A model generated the notes under the pieces. That model had not been told where the DNA came from. It worked only from the letters and a program-made list of their open reading frames with translations, and searched no databases. Position numbers and translations under genes: made by a program. 64,000 bases of DNA. Source: Patagioenas fasciata (lineage: Eukaryota > Chordata > Aves > Columbiformes > Columbidae). Positions 50,801 through 61,700 of this stretch are shown in pieces (within the stretch, counting starts at the first letter, position 1; every line of letters starts with the position of its first letter). The DNA lies in contig NC_092521.1 in the NCBI RefSeq assembly GCF_037038585.1, positions 75,293,398 through 75,357,397 of the forward strand, given 5' to 3'.

Positions 50801-52835
50801 ATGCAGGAGAGCTGATGGCCCTGGTTCTCTGGCTATATGCAGCAGCCCAGAAAAATTTGTCTTCTACCTTTAGAAATTCTAGCCAGAAAATCTAGAATGC
50901 CACTGTCTGCAATGACAAACACAAATTTTTGCATCCAGAGTAGTGACCATTCTTCCAACTGTTCCATGAGATCAGCTTCCTCACTGAGTAGCTACAGAAT
51001 GACTGTAAAGGTCATACTGTCAGACGAAAACGTGACCAGAAGATGTCAAGGCTGAAGGTAGAACAAGGTAAAGGATGCATTGTACCTTTATTGTTAAATT
51101 TATGAGTGATTTCTGTGCTTCACAGTAAGGCTTTTCTCAGGATTACTGGCCATATCTTGCATTTGTGTATGAGTGCCTGAATTTAAAAATACCTATGTGT
51201 GTATATGAGATGGTCAACCCTGATACAAAGTTCCACAATTCAGAATTCCTGGATGCACATCTCTTTCCATCAGTCAGTAGCAATACATGAAGGTGAACAC
51301 TATGAATATAAAAAGCCTCTCCTGAACATTTCCAATGGTATGCAGACTTAAAAAGCAGACAGAAAATCATATTCTCCAGGGATATTGTTTCCCCTTGCTT
51401 TCTCAAGAACTGCTGCTGTGGTATAATGGCTGTTCATTTACCTCATTTATTCATTTACCCAGGTATCCTTTGCATTTACCTGGGCTAATCATGTTCATAG
51501 AGCAGAGGTTACCTCAAATATTTTGTTTATCTAACTGAAAGAGATTAGAAAGGCCAGGTGGACTTCTGACACTGCATGGAAGGCAACTTTGGAGCATATG
51601 TCAACAGCAACATAGGCACTGCACATCCACCTTTACAGGCTTTCACATTCCAGGGCTGAACATTTTTGTGTCTTTCTTCATTCTTAATGTTTGTTGCTGG
51701 AAATGCCTTTCTTCTGAATACCCTTGTAAAAATAAGTGATGCTGTCACTTTGGAGGGTGAAAGGAGACAGCCAAGGAATGAATAATCAAAGGTGCCCAGT
51801 AAGATACTAGTAAGCATTGCAACAATTCAGTCAGGCAAAGGAGGGAGAGATTAATAAATATCTTGTGTGTTGAAAAAAATGTGTGTTTGCAGGTTTAGAA
51901 AGAATTCACTAAAACTCTGATTCTAGGAAGTAGGCTGTGTCCATTCTATAAAGGAAATCAATGATGCCTACCAAGCTGATACAGGTAAATAACTCTCTTG
52001 GAGTTCCAGCTCTAGAGGCTGGTCTAATCCTGAGTATACGAGCAGGACACATAAGCCCTAATATTTTAATGACAATCTATCTGCAGAACTGCAGAGGAAG
52101 GCAAAAAAAACAGTAGAGGACAAATCATGCACCAAGAGGAATAAAATAAAATCTTTCCCAGCTGCAGTGGAAGCCCTGAGGCATGGAATTATTATAACTA
52201 TAATGTAAATTGACAGTGATCTAATCTATTTTCTCACACATTTGGGGATAATGACACATCAGATGCCCAAGGACTCATAATATAAGCCTGATTTTCTATC
52301 TTCAGGCATTTTCCTATTCTATTGTGTTGTACAATTATATCCATAAACTTCTCAGGCTCCATCTTACAAGACTGAAAGCTACTGCTTCCAGTGCTTGGGA
52401 GAGTATTTGACCCCTTCATTCATCAGATAGCTGGAAGCCTTTAGAATCCCAGTCCAAATATATTCAGGATTACTCACTGTACAGCCATTTGATCATGTGA
52501 TGAAGTCAATCTCCCTCTCTGACATTTACTTCTCCAACATATTTATCAAGTATTACTACAGCCCTACTCAGTTGTTGCTGGGTTATACGAAACAAAAAAG
52601 ATCTTCTAATTCTCCTAAGAAGATGTGAATTTGGTTCCCCTAATCATCCTAGAAATGCTTCTTTTCACTTGTTCAATTTAAGTAACATTTTCTAATAAGC
52701 TCAGTCCCTAAAATTCTGCTGCATTTAAGTAGAAGCAAACAATACACATCTGAGCTTTTCACTAAGCCCCAGGTAACTTATTTTATGCAAACTAAGTAAA
52801 AATTAGAAAATCACTGGCCAGTATTCCTGCTAGGG

Positions 52836-52880
52836 AAAAAAAAAAAAAAAAGAAGAAAAAAAGAAGGAGAAAAGAAAATC
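52836..52880. repeat. A-rich/purine tract
   Basis: A run of about 19 A followed by AAG/GAAG units, all purine over about 45 bases. Confidence 0.9.
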
Positions 52881-54742
52881 CCCATTCTTGCTAGCTCAAA
52901 ACAACATCAAATTGGTATTGCAATAGGAATTCAGAGCTCTGAATCTTCAGCTAGTGACAGGCCTCTCTACCGCAAGAAGAGTCTTAGATGCCCTTCATCA
53001 GCTGCAGTCTGAGGGCTGCTGCTAGACCTGAGCTTTGAGCACTGTCCTGTTTCACAAATCAGTGTACAATGGCTGAGTCCAAAAGCAGCTCTCCAGATAA
53101 ATATGTAGGAGAAATCTCTGCCAGAGGCCAGTCTGGCTTTCATACCCAGATGCCCTTTTACCTCCCTGATTCTAAAGTCACTGCATCACTCCAGGATGTC
53201 CTTATGTACCACAGTGGATCAACTAGTCCTGCTCTAAGGAAGGTCCATGTCTGGAGGGTTGCAGGCTAGTTCAGTTTGATTTCTGTACCTGGCAAAATGT
53301 TGACAATTACAATAATGAACAAAGTTAATATATACATTTCTGCTATGTGAGATACTATGGAAAAGAGTTTATGAGGAACCCGTTAAGAGAGATCATGGAG
53401 CAAATTTGTTCAGAGTTTTTTGTCAGTTAATGAATATGTGGATGACAGTCTAGATGATATAATGGGAGTATTCCCTGCAAGCTGTTTCACTCCTTGTTTT
53501 GCTTTAAGGCGCTAGGCTTGCAGCCATCCAGAGCCCATCCTGGACTGACCAACTAATTCTCTTGATGAGGAATCCTGGGCATGAAAAAGAGGAGTTTGCT
53601 CTATCACTACAGCTTTTTTACCCTGCAGACAGCACAGACACAGAATGTACCAGATTTCACCACTTTCAGCATGGTCAAAGCAGAACATCATTTGGCCAGG
53701 CATACCTATCACACCTTCCACCCCACTGAAATAGCTTTCTTATCACTCCCAACATTAATCTTGTACCGTTTTACAAAACAATGGTGGAAGGCCATGGAGG
53801 GTCTGCTTGGCTCCGGTCTCCCTCTGCAGAGACCTTGCTCTTTTTTATGGCTTCACCACTGTGTAGATGCCTTGACAGTTATATAAGACAGGTAAATAAC
53901 CATCATGTTAAATTTATGATAGTGGCTCCTGCTGCCAACTGTCACAAGAACACCTTTCAGTTTAAAACATTAATGTAGCCAATACAAACGCTCGAGTTGC
54001 TAATTTGCATTGTGATTCACTACAGCATTTGTGCCCAGCCATCCTGTCTTGAGCTAGATATTCAGCCAGAGACAACCATTGAATGCCTTGTTGTGCAGGA
54101 CCACCCACCAGGACTGAAGCTGCATGTGAAGCTTCTGTGACTTCAAGCTTTTGCACCAGAGCAGAAGCAGCCTCCTGACCTGTCCCATCAGGTTTCTCTA
54201 TGCCCTGGATGCGAATCTCTAACTAGAGGAACAGAAATTTCCTTCTGTGTCTTAGCTTCTCCTCCCGCAAGTCCTGCTCAAGTCATTTGCCCATCAAAGC
54301 ACAAATTACTTCTAACGTGGAATCATCACGCACCACAAAGTCTATGCATGCAGTTTGTCTGCACTCCAGAAATTTCCTAGCTCCATGGACGGTCCATCAA
54401 TAGCTCAGGGGAGACAGCATCTCTAGAACTCCATAAGTTTACTGGAGGAAGGCTTGGACACACTTTCCAACATCCTATAAACTGAAGGTTCCTTATTTGC
54501 TCAGGCAGGGTGGGCTATAGAGAGAAGGAAGGTAGGAGAGGAAGATGAGAAGGACAGAACATTCCCAGATGCTTCAGCCCACCCACCTCACATTCCCCAG
54601 GACTTCTGACCCCCTGGGAAACACTCTGTCAACAGTATTTCACAAGCAGATCTTCTCAGGGTAGAAAATTCAGCAAATACCTTCTGCAACAGACCTCAGG
54701 TATCTGCACACAAGAAAGGATCAAATCAACCCCAAGGGTCCT

Positions 54743-54830
54743 CACCTAGGCGTTCCTGCTCCAGCAGGGGGATTGGACTAGATGATCTTTTGAGGTCCCT
54801 TCCAATCCCAAACATACTGTGATACTGTGG
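54743..54830 (+). mobile_element. CR1 3' tail, 88 bp
   Basis: Plus-strand tail with GGGGGATTGGACTAGATGAT and CCCTTCCAATCCCAAACATA, ending GTGATACTGTGG. Same subfamily as the 32184 copy, heavily 5'-truncated. Confidence 0.88.
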
Positions 54831-56022
54831 TTATCACACTGAACAGCTTTTGCACTGGGCAGGACAGTAGTATGGAGGGCAGGAGCAAACAAGGACAGTG
54901 TTGTGGCATCTATGTTTCTTGGGCCATCATTTACTGTTAGCTCACAGCTCTCCACCTTCTTTCTGCTCAAATCAGCTAACAAGAGATGCACCAGGTGCCA
55001 CAAATGGGTCAGCTCCCCTAGTATCTCCTGAACTTTCTCTACAGGGTCTCCTGGGAGCAAGAGGAGAGGGTCTCCAACTCTCCCACCCCGTGCTCCCCAG
55101 AAAGAGCTGCAGAACAGCACTGCCATCCCACCAGTCCCATGGGATCACGGTGCAGCCAGCAGCACCACAGCCCTGCCTGGGCCATGGAACCCTGCTGTGC
55201 CTCCTCCCCCTCATTTATACCATGTGGCCCATAATTCAGTTTACATTTGTTGTGATCTACCCAAATACAGATTCCACATAGTGAATTTTCTTGATACATT
55301 ATTAGTTAAGATTTTAAAATAAGTAAATGTTTAATTCTGTGCTTTGTGTGCACTGCACAAACTGAGAAAATCAATTATGAACAAGCTTGTAGTAAGGTTT
55401 TTCAACAATTTTACCAAGATGATTTTGAGCCTTCAATAATTCTGTTCTTGAAAAACAAACATCATTCTACTTCTAGGGTCATGATTTTAAATACAGCAAG
55501 CTTTTTAATCTGTGGTAAATCATGCTGATCTATCATTTGGGTCTACTTGTAAAGCCTGGCAAAGAGACCACATTTCGCAGTTTGACATAATGGTCACTGG
55601 TGAATGGTCACCAGCTGAATGTGGACCCATTGGTAAAACTAAGTGGTTTAACTAACAGGAAGAAGAAAGGGAAAAAAAGCTCAAAAGTTAACTGACCCAA
55701 ACATTTTTTTTTGGAAGCAAGTCAATTACATCACACTTTGAGCCTTGCCTTCACTGTTCCCCAATACAACGCATTTATTGGATTTTTTTTTGCTTTCCCA
55801 GAATCTGAAGGTAAAGAAGGCTGTGGGGACAGAGATTTTCAGAATCTGCTTTTCCTTCTTGTGCTACATACAGAGTCCCAGGAGGGTGGGGACCTACCCG
55901 GTCCAGAGGTGAGCAGGTCTAAGAAGGATGGGATATGTGTATCTGCTGTGCTGAAGAAACAAAGATTTTCACATCATACCCAACACACAAAAAAATATGG
56001 AAATACTCGAACACACAAATAT
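54831..56022. other. Intergenic sequence
   Basis: A GC-richer part at 54890-55215 gives overlapping frames on both strands without a recognisable family; the rest is AT-rich. Confidence 0.6.
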
Positions 56023-56238
56023 ATAGAATCATAGAACGTCATGAGTTGGAAGGAACCCACAAGGGTCATTGAGTCCAACTCCTGCCCCTGCACAGGACAA
56101 CCCCACAGTTCACACCATGTGTCTGAGGGCGTTGTCCAGTCTCTTCTTGAGCACTGTCAGGCTTGGGGCCGTGACACCTTCCTGGGGACCCTGTTCCAGT
56201 GCTCCACCATCCTTTGGGTGAAGAACCTTCTCCTATGC
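56023..56238 (-). mobile_element. CR1 3' fragment (second subfamily)
   Basis: Minus-strand tail (ATAGAATCATAGAACGTC on the plus strand) with the CTGTTCCAGTGCTCCACCA block. It is 5'-truncated near 56238. Its body differs from that of the CR1 200 bases downstream, so the two are separate insertions. Confidence 0.88.
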
Positions 56239-56432
56239 ACATGTATGTATTTATATATAATTTTCCATCATGTTTACATATTGATTTTTGTAAGTACATG
56301 CTTTATATATGCACTTCTGTGTATTTGGGTGGGTAGAGGTACACACAGTAAATACATATACACAGGTGCATTTAAATGCAACTATGTCCTTACACATGAC
56401 CATACAGTTTTTACATATCTTCACTCTATCAA

Positions 56433-56946
56433 AGAATCACAGAATATCAGGGATTGGAAGGGACCTCAAAAGATAATCTAGTCCAATCCCTCTGCCGGAG
56501 CAGGAACACCTAGATGAGGTTACACAGGAATGTGTCCAGGCGGGTTTTGAATGTCTCCAGAGCAGGAGACTTCACAACCCCCCTGGGCAGCCTGTTCCAG
56601 TGCTCTGTCACCCTCACTGAGAAGAAGTTTCTTCTCATATTTAAGTGGAACCTCTTGTGTTCCAGTTTGTACCTGTCGCTTCTTGCCCTATCATTGGTTG
56701 TCACTGAGAAGAGCCTGGCTCCATCCTCATGACACTCACCCTTAATATATATTTGTAAACATTGATGGGTTTGCCCCTCAGTCTCCTCTTCTCCAAACTA
56801 AAGAGCCCCAGCTCCCTCAGCCTTTCCTCATAAGGGAGGTGCTCCACTCCCTTAATCATCTTTGTTGCCCTGCACTGGACCCTCTCCAGCAGTTCCCTGT
56901 CCTTCTTGAACTAAGGGGCCCAGAACTGGACACAATATCCCAGATG
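56433..56946 (-). mobile_element. CR1 LINE 3' fragment, upstream of the UBE2QL1 island
   Basis: Same subfamily as 32184 and 37710. The minus strand reads back from the tail (CTGATATTCTGTGATTC) through [20 protein letters not shown] to [10 protein letters not shown]-like sequence, then stops at a 5' truncation near 56946. Small indels break the frame around 56745. It ends about 100 bases before the CpG island. Confidence 0.93.
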
Positions 56947-57039
56947 CATACATACTACATAAACGTGCGCTAAACTCTGAAGTATGACGGTATATGATTT
57001 TCTAGCCGTGTGAGCAATGACACACACATACACACGTGT

Positions 57040-57978
57040 AGGTGTGCGATACCCACCCGTGGGTCCCTCCCGAGGTGGTGTCTCTCAGCGCACCAACCCG
57101 CCACCCGCGAGTGCCGCTGCCACCGCCCCCACCCCGCTCCGCCGCCAGGGCCGCGCCCGCGTTACCCGCGCTGCCGCAGCGCGGGGCGGAGCGGAGCTCA
57201 GCGGGACGGCGCTGCGGGACGGGCTCCCGCCGCCTGCCGGCCGCTGCCCCGCCCCCGCCCGCCGAGGCCCGCAGCGGCGGTGCCGCAAGGCGCGTAGGCA
57301 GCGCGGGGTGCGCGGCGCGGCGGAGGCTGCGGCAGGGGCGCCCCGAGCGGCTCCTCTACCCTCGCCGGGGCCGGGCGGCGCCGAACAACGGGCCGGAGCG
57401 CGGCTCCGCCGCTGCGGGAGAGCGCGGGCGCAGGGGCTGCCCCTGCCGGCTTGTCCCCCCCGCTCCGGGGGGAGGTGCCCGGCGCGGCGCGGCGACCGGC
57501 CCGCGGGGGAGCCGGCCGGGATTGGCTCGGCCCCGTGCGAGCCGAAGGTGCTGGGGGAAGCCATCTGCAGCGCAGGCGATTTCGCCCGCTGTGCGTAGGG
57601 GGGGAGGGGGCCTCTCCCTTGCGGGTGGTTTGGGTTTTGTTCTTCCTCCTCTTTTTTTTTTTTCCTTCCTTCACGGGATCATGGGCACGGTAGCGGAGCC
57701 GTGATGTCCCCGGGAGCAGCCCCACTGCTGCAATGCTGCCCGCAGCAGCCTTAGCGAGGGGAGGCGTTTGAGCGGCGGCCGGCAGCCGCGCACCCTCCCC
57801 GCGGCAGCACCGCCGCCTTTCTCTTCCCGCCGCCCGCGCCCCGTGCGCCCAGACCGGCGGGAAAGGGGCTTCGCCGCCCGCCCCGTGCACCCCCCCTCGC
57901 CCGCAAACAGGGCTTTAAATTGATAATAATACCTCACCAAGCCATAAAGGCGAGAGGGAGAGCAGAGCCGTGTACAAC
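57040..57978 (+). promoter_or_regulatory. UBE2QL1: UBE2QL1 CpG island, promoter and 5' UTR
   Basis: Very GC- and CpG-rich DNA starts abruptly near 57040 and continues through the first exon. Long open frames in several phases here are a by-product of high GC and lack of stops. A pyrimidine run lies at 57640-57670. A weak TATA-like CTTTAAAT sits at 57913-57920, about 60 bases before the ATG. If used, it would give a very short 5' UTR; a start higher in the island would include three small uORFs. The start site cannot be fixed from sequence. Confidence 0.85.
57681..57771 (+). other. Cluster of three short upstream ORFs
   Basis: Three small frames precede UBE2QL1: 57681-57704 (7 codons plus stop), 57704-57754 (16 codons plus stop) and 57733-57771 (12 codons plus stop). 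The first two share the overlap TGATG. All end more than 200 bases before the main ATG. They matter only if transcription starts upstream of 57681. Confidence 0.5.
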
Positions 57979-58797
57979 ATGGCCACTCTGCTGCGGAAAA
58001 TCGGGCTGATCCGGCTGCACAACCGGGACACGGAGGACCCCAAGCACCACCACCGCAGCAGCAGCCAGCAGGGCTCCTCGCTCAGAGGCAGGGGCAACCA
58101 GAAGAACAGCAGCAACAAGCCGCAGCCGCAGGGCCCCCCCGGTGGCGGCGGCGGCTGCAGCAGCAGCAGCAGCGAGAGCAGCCCCGGGGGCCACAAGAAC
58201 AAGAAGGCGCCGGAGTTCGCCAAGCAGCCCCCGCAGCCGCGGTCAGGCGGCGGCAGGGAGAAGCCGCGGGAGGCGGCCAGGGAGCCCGGCGCCGGCAAAG
58301 AGGCGGCGCAGCGGCCTGGCCCCGGTCCCGGCTCCGGGTGCGGGTCGGGGCCGGCGCCGCTGGTGCCGTTGCCGTCGGGGTCGGGGCCGCTGGCGCCCGC
58401 GGGCCGGCAGCAGCACTGCACGCAGGTGCGGACCCGGCGGCTGATGAAGGAGCTGCAGGACATCGCGCGGCTCAGCGACCGCTTCATCTCGGTGGAGCTG
58501 GTGGACGAGAGCCTCTTCGACTGGAACGTGAAGCTGCACCAGGTGGACAAGGACTCGGTGCTGTGGCAGGACATGAAGGAGACCAACACGGAGTACATCC
58601 TGCTCAACCTCACCTTCCCCGACAACTTCCCCTTCTCGCCGCCTTTCATGAGGGTGCTTAGCCCCCGCCTGGAGAACGGCTACGTCCTCGACGGCGGAGC
58701 CATCTGCATGGAGCTGCTCACCCCCCGCGGCTGGTCCAGCGCCTACACCGTGGAGGCTGTCATGAGGCAGTTTGCGGCCAGCTTGGTCAAGGGGCAG
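57979..58797 (+). CDS. UBE2QL1: UBE2QL1, ubiquitin-conjugating enzyme E2 Q-like 1, first coding exon (partial gene)
   Basis: UBE2QL1 is an E2 enzyme of the UBE2Q family that carries ubiquitin as a thioester; published work links it to ubiquitination of damaged lysosomes. The exon encodes 273 residues and ends at CAG|GTAGGG on a codon boundary after SLVKGQ. Residues 156-273 (from [13 protein letters not shown] at 58444) are the known E2 body, including [20 protein letters not shown] and the active-site block [16 protein letters not shown]. The catalytic Cys is residue 243, which is Cys88 when counted from the short start. Residues 1-155 are an extension: an ordered [14 protein letters not shown] start, then Ser/Gln/Gly/Pro-rich low complexity. 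The ATG at 57979 has A at -3 and G at +4, and the frame is closed upstream by TAA at 57916. The C-terminal exon (about 43 residues in human) is outside the window. Confidence 0.95.
58144..58173 (+). repeat. Coding trinucleotide repeats (GGC)4 and (AGC)5
   Basis: Codons 56-59 of the long UBE2QL1 form are GGC repeats and codons 61-65 are AGC repeats, giving a Gly tract, one Cys and a Ser tract. A further AGC/CAG-rich run occurs at 58052-58071. These tracts are prone to length change. Confidence 0.9.
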
Positions 58798-61700
58798 GTA
58801 GGGGGTCCGCGGGCTTGCATTCTGCGTGCATGTGGCAGGGGGGTGTGTGTCTGTGTGCATGTTGGGATGGGAACCCCAAAGGGCAACGGGTCAAGCCATG
58901 CCTGTGGCTGACCTTGACCAGGCCTGTGTGACAGGTGTCCCCCGAGGAGTTGGCATCACTGGTGGGAAGGAGGCGGGGACACGTGTGTTATACTTTGAGG
59001 TCCCTTCTCAGGCAGGTGCGAAAGAGGTATGAGGCAGCCCGGAGGAGCAAGGAGCACATGCGTCCATCGTGTCCTCCCGCGTGTCTTTTGTCCCAGTGCT
59101 TGGTTCTGCTGCATGTGGCACCGAGACGTCGTGCCCGTTACCCCACAGCCAAAGGGCATCTTCAGGTTCCAGTCAGGTTTGGGATTCGAGTCCTGTGCCT
59201 CCTGCCCTTCACTAACTAGTCAGCCATACTTGCTGGTCTGCTGCTGGCGTAGGGCGAGATGCTGGTGCTGCAGCCCCCAGGTCTTTGTCTGGTGCTGGCC
59301 TGCATAGCATCCCTCGGGGGAGAAGAGGCAACCCCCGTGCTCCCGGCTTTGGGTCTTGGCACACAGGACAGAGGTGTGATGTGGGGTCACATCTGGAATT
59401 GCAGCCTGAGCTGCCGACAAAGTTGTGCCAGTTTAAAATATCCCTCCGTGAAAGGAACAAGTAATTTCGGGCCCGTATTGCAGGTACAGCAGCAGGATGG
59501 TTCCTGCCAGCTGTCCTCTCTGGAGGAGCTGCCTGGCTCCCGGGGCAGAGGATTTAGTCTGAGCTGAATGCATTTTTTACTTTTTTTTTTTTTCTTTCTT
59601 TCTCCTCTGCAGAATATGCTTAGAAGTATTTTATAGGTCATTTTTAATAAATGAGTAGTTGTTGCTGGTGGAACTCATGGCCAGTCCTTTATGGTGACTG
59701 TAGTGGGCAATATCGACATGGCTGTGATAGGGTGATTTTCCTGTTCGCTTCAATAATGCCCTTGAACCCCAGGGACATGCACATCTGTCAGTAAATGATG
59801 CTAAGTAACTTCTTAAATTCATCTCTTGGCAAGGGGAGGGGGAAGGCTAAATAATACAATATTTTTAATTTGCTTAAAAATGAGGTTACTCCTGTTTGCC
59901 TCCATGGAACTGCTTGCATGAGCAGAAGTAAAAGCTTGGTTTCTCTTAAGACTGAAAATTAACTTTGATTATTTAGTGGACTCTTCTGTAAGTGGCTTTT
60001 CCTCCTTTCTGTTTGGTTTGGGCCTGCTGCTCCTTTTTTTAGTCAGTATTTTTCTCTGCACTTCCTTTGAAGAGGTCAAATTTCTGAGGTCACCTTGGGA
60101 TATGAAAAACATCTACCAGAAAAAGAGAGCCTTAATTTACATTGGGCCTGGGTTATGTTGAAGTTCTATAGCTACTCTTACCACTTCTGACTATTTGTTG
60201 ACCCACCTCTTTGTGTAAAGACCATGCTTCTTATTATTTTAAACAAGAGTTTAGAAGGACAATGATAAATTCTTTCTTTTTATAATAATAATTAAGCATC
60301 TTTCTGTAGTATTGAATGCTGAATGTAAAATGGTTACATTAAGATTTACTGCAATCATAAAATGGCTCAGTGAAGAAAAGCACTAAATTGTTTTACTAGT
60401 AATAAATATTAAGCTAGATAATTTGACAATTTTCTTCCCTAAACCACTTAAGAGATTTCCAGAAAGCAGTAGTAATTTCTGATAACAGAGGATGTTTATG
60501 TGTGCATCATGAGTCAACACATTAAAAATGCAAGAGTTTCAATAAAAGTATTCTGGAAGTTTACAAAGTTAATTATAGAAAAAGAGAATGCGTGTGGGAT
60601 AAAAAAAAAGGCAGAACTAAATTGCTTCCAGCAATTTAGTAGTTAAGTAGGTGTACTGTGCACATTTCAGGGTCTTAGATCATTCATTCCAAATGGAAAG
60701 GTTAATAGGTAATATGACAATAAATTCAGTTTCTGGGTTACAGAGGTGTAGCCTGTGGTGGGTTACCAGCCTGTCATCCTGGCCGGGCTCAGTGTCACAG
60801 GAGCCATGTTTCTGTAATTGCACTCCCCTCGTTATGTAATCTCAACTCCATTGCATAATAGAGCTCAAAATACAACAGGCGCTCCCTTATCCCAGTTTCA
60901 TTTTCCAGTTTACAGGTAATCTACTTTTGGCCGTATTTTTTTTTTTTTAATGGGAATAGAGCGGCCGGAGCATTGAGAGCTGAGGCGCCACATATCCCAG
61001 AGCTCCAGGGCTGGTTTTGGGTGGCTCTTGGCGTGCTGTGGGTCATCTCGATGCCTACAGGGAGCTGTCCTAAACAGTGATGGCTTGCACCAGGTTAATT
61101 GTCTAATTCCTGTAAGCAGCCTGCACTCTGCAATAGCATGCAGTATTCAGCACGCTTGCTATTAATCAGAAAGGCTGGAAGGGTGAGGTTGGTTCTCCAC
61201 CGCCTCGAAACATGAGCAAATGGCAGCAGCCGTGATGCCAAGCGGGAGACACGGTGCTGCTGGCGGGTATTCGGGGGCTTCCAGAGAAATGTCGCTGGCT
61301 CGCAGCACCGTGATTTACCGTGACATCACCATGAGTCCTGGAGGCTGTGACGCACCCGGGAGCGAGCGCCTGGCTGGTGTGGGCGCCGGGGTGGGCAGGA
61401 CCGAGCGTCCCGCCAGCGTACGTGCCTCCTTTTGGCAATTCGAGTGGTAAAACCGAGGCAGCTGATTTCATTCAGTGTTTCTCATCGGTCCCGTTTTGCT
61501 GGGTGAACTGTGACGCTGCCGTTTGCTGCCAGTTCTTCAGAGGGGAACGCGGCACTTCTTGGTCTGTTTTTTTGTCAGAGCTAATAGTAACCTGTGAATA
61601 TATATATATAACCTTCAATTTTATGACAAAGTGATCAAAAAGCAGACTAACACTGAAAATACATTCTCAGGCAGTCAAGATTCTTGACAAATTCAGATTT

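Larger units (their letters stand above)
45814..54742. other. Gene-free intergenic sequence
   Basis: Nearly 9 kb with only a possible old reverse transcriptase fragment near 47640-47850, a TA/TG tract at 46798-46825, an A-run at 50741-50757 and the purine tract at 52836. The longest non-repeat frame (181 residues, minus, 48685-49230) has no recognised family. Confidence 0.6.

Noticed and set aside
54746-55281. Frames of 126 and 127 residues on opposite strands
   Set aside because: Mutual shadows in GC-richer DNA, one starting in a CR1 tail; no recognised domain.
57017-57890. Long open frames (up to 230 residues) on both strands in the UBE2QL1 CpG island
   Set aside because: High GC removes stop codons in every frame; products are Ala/Arg/Pro/Gly-rich with no family match and overlap each other.
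57915-58860. Minus-strand frames of 205 and 244 residues opposite UBE2QL1 exon 1
   Set aside because: They are antisense shadows of a well-supported coding exon.
58798-58911. Continuation of the UBE2QL1 frame past codon 273
   Set aside because: It reads through a strong GTAGGG donor at the exact place where the known protein continues in another exon.
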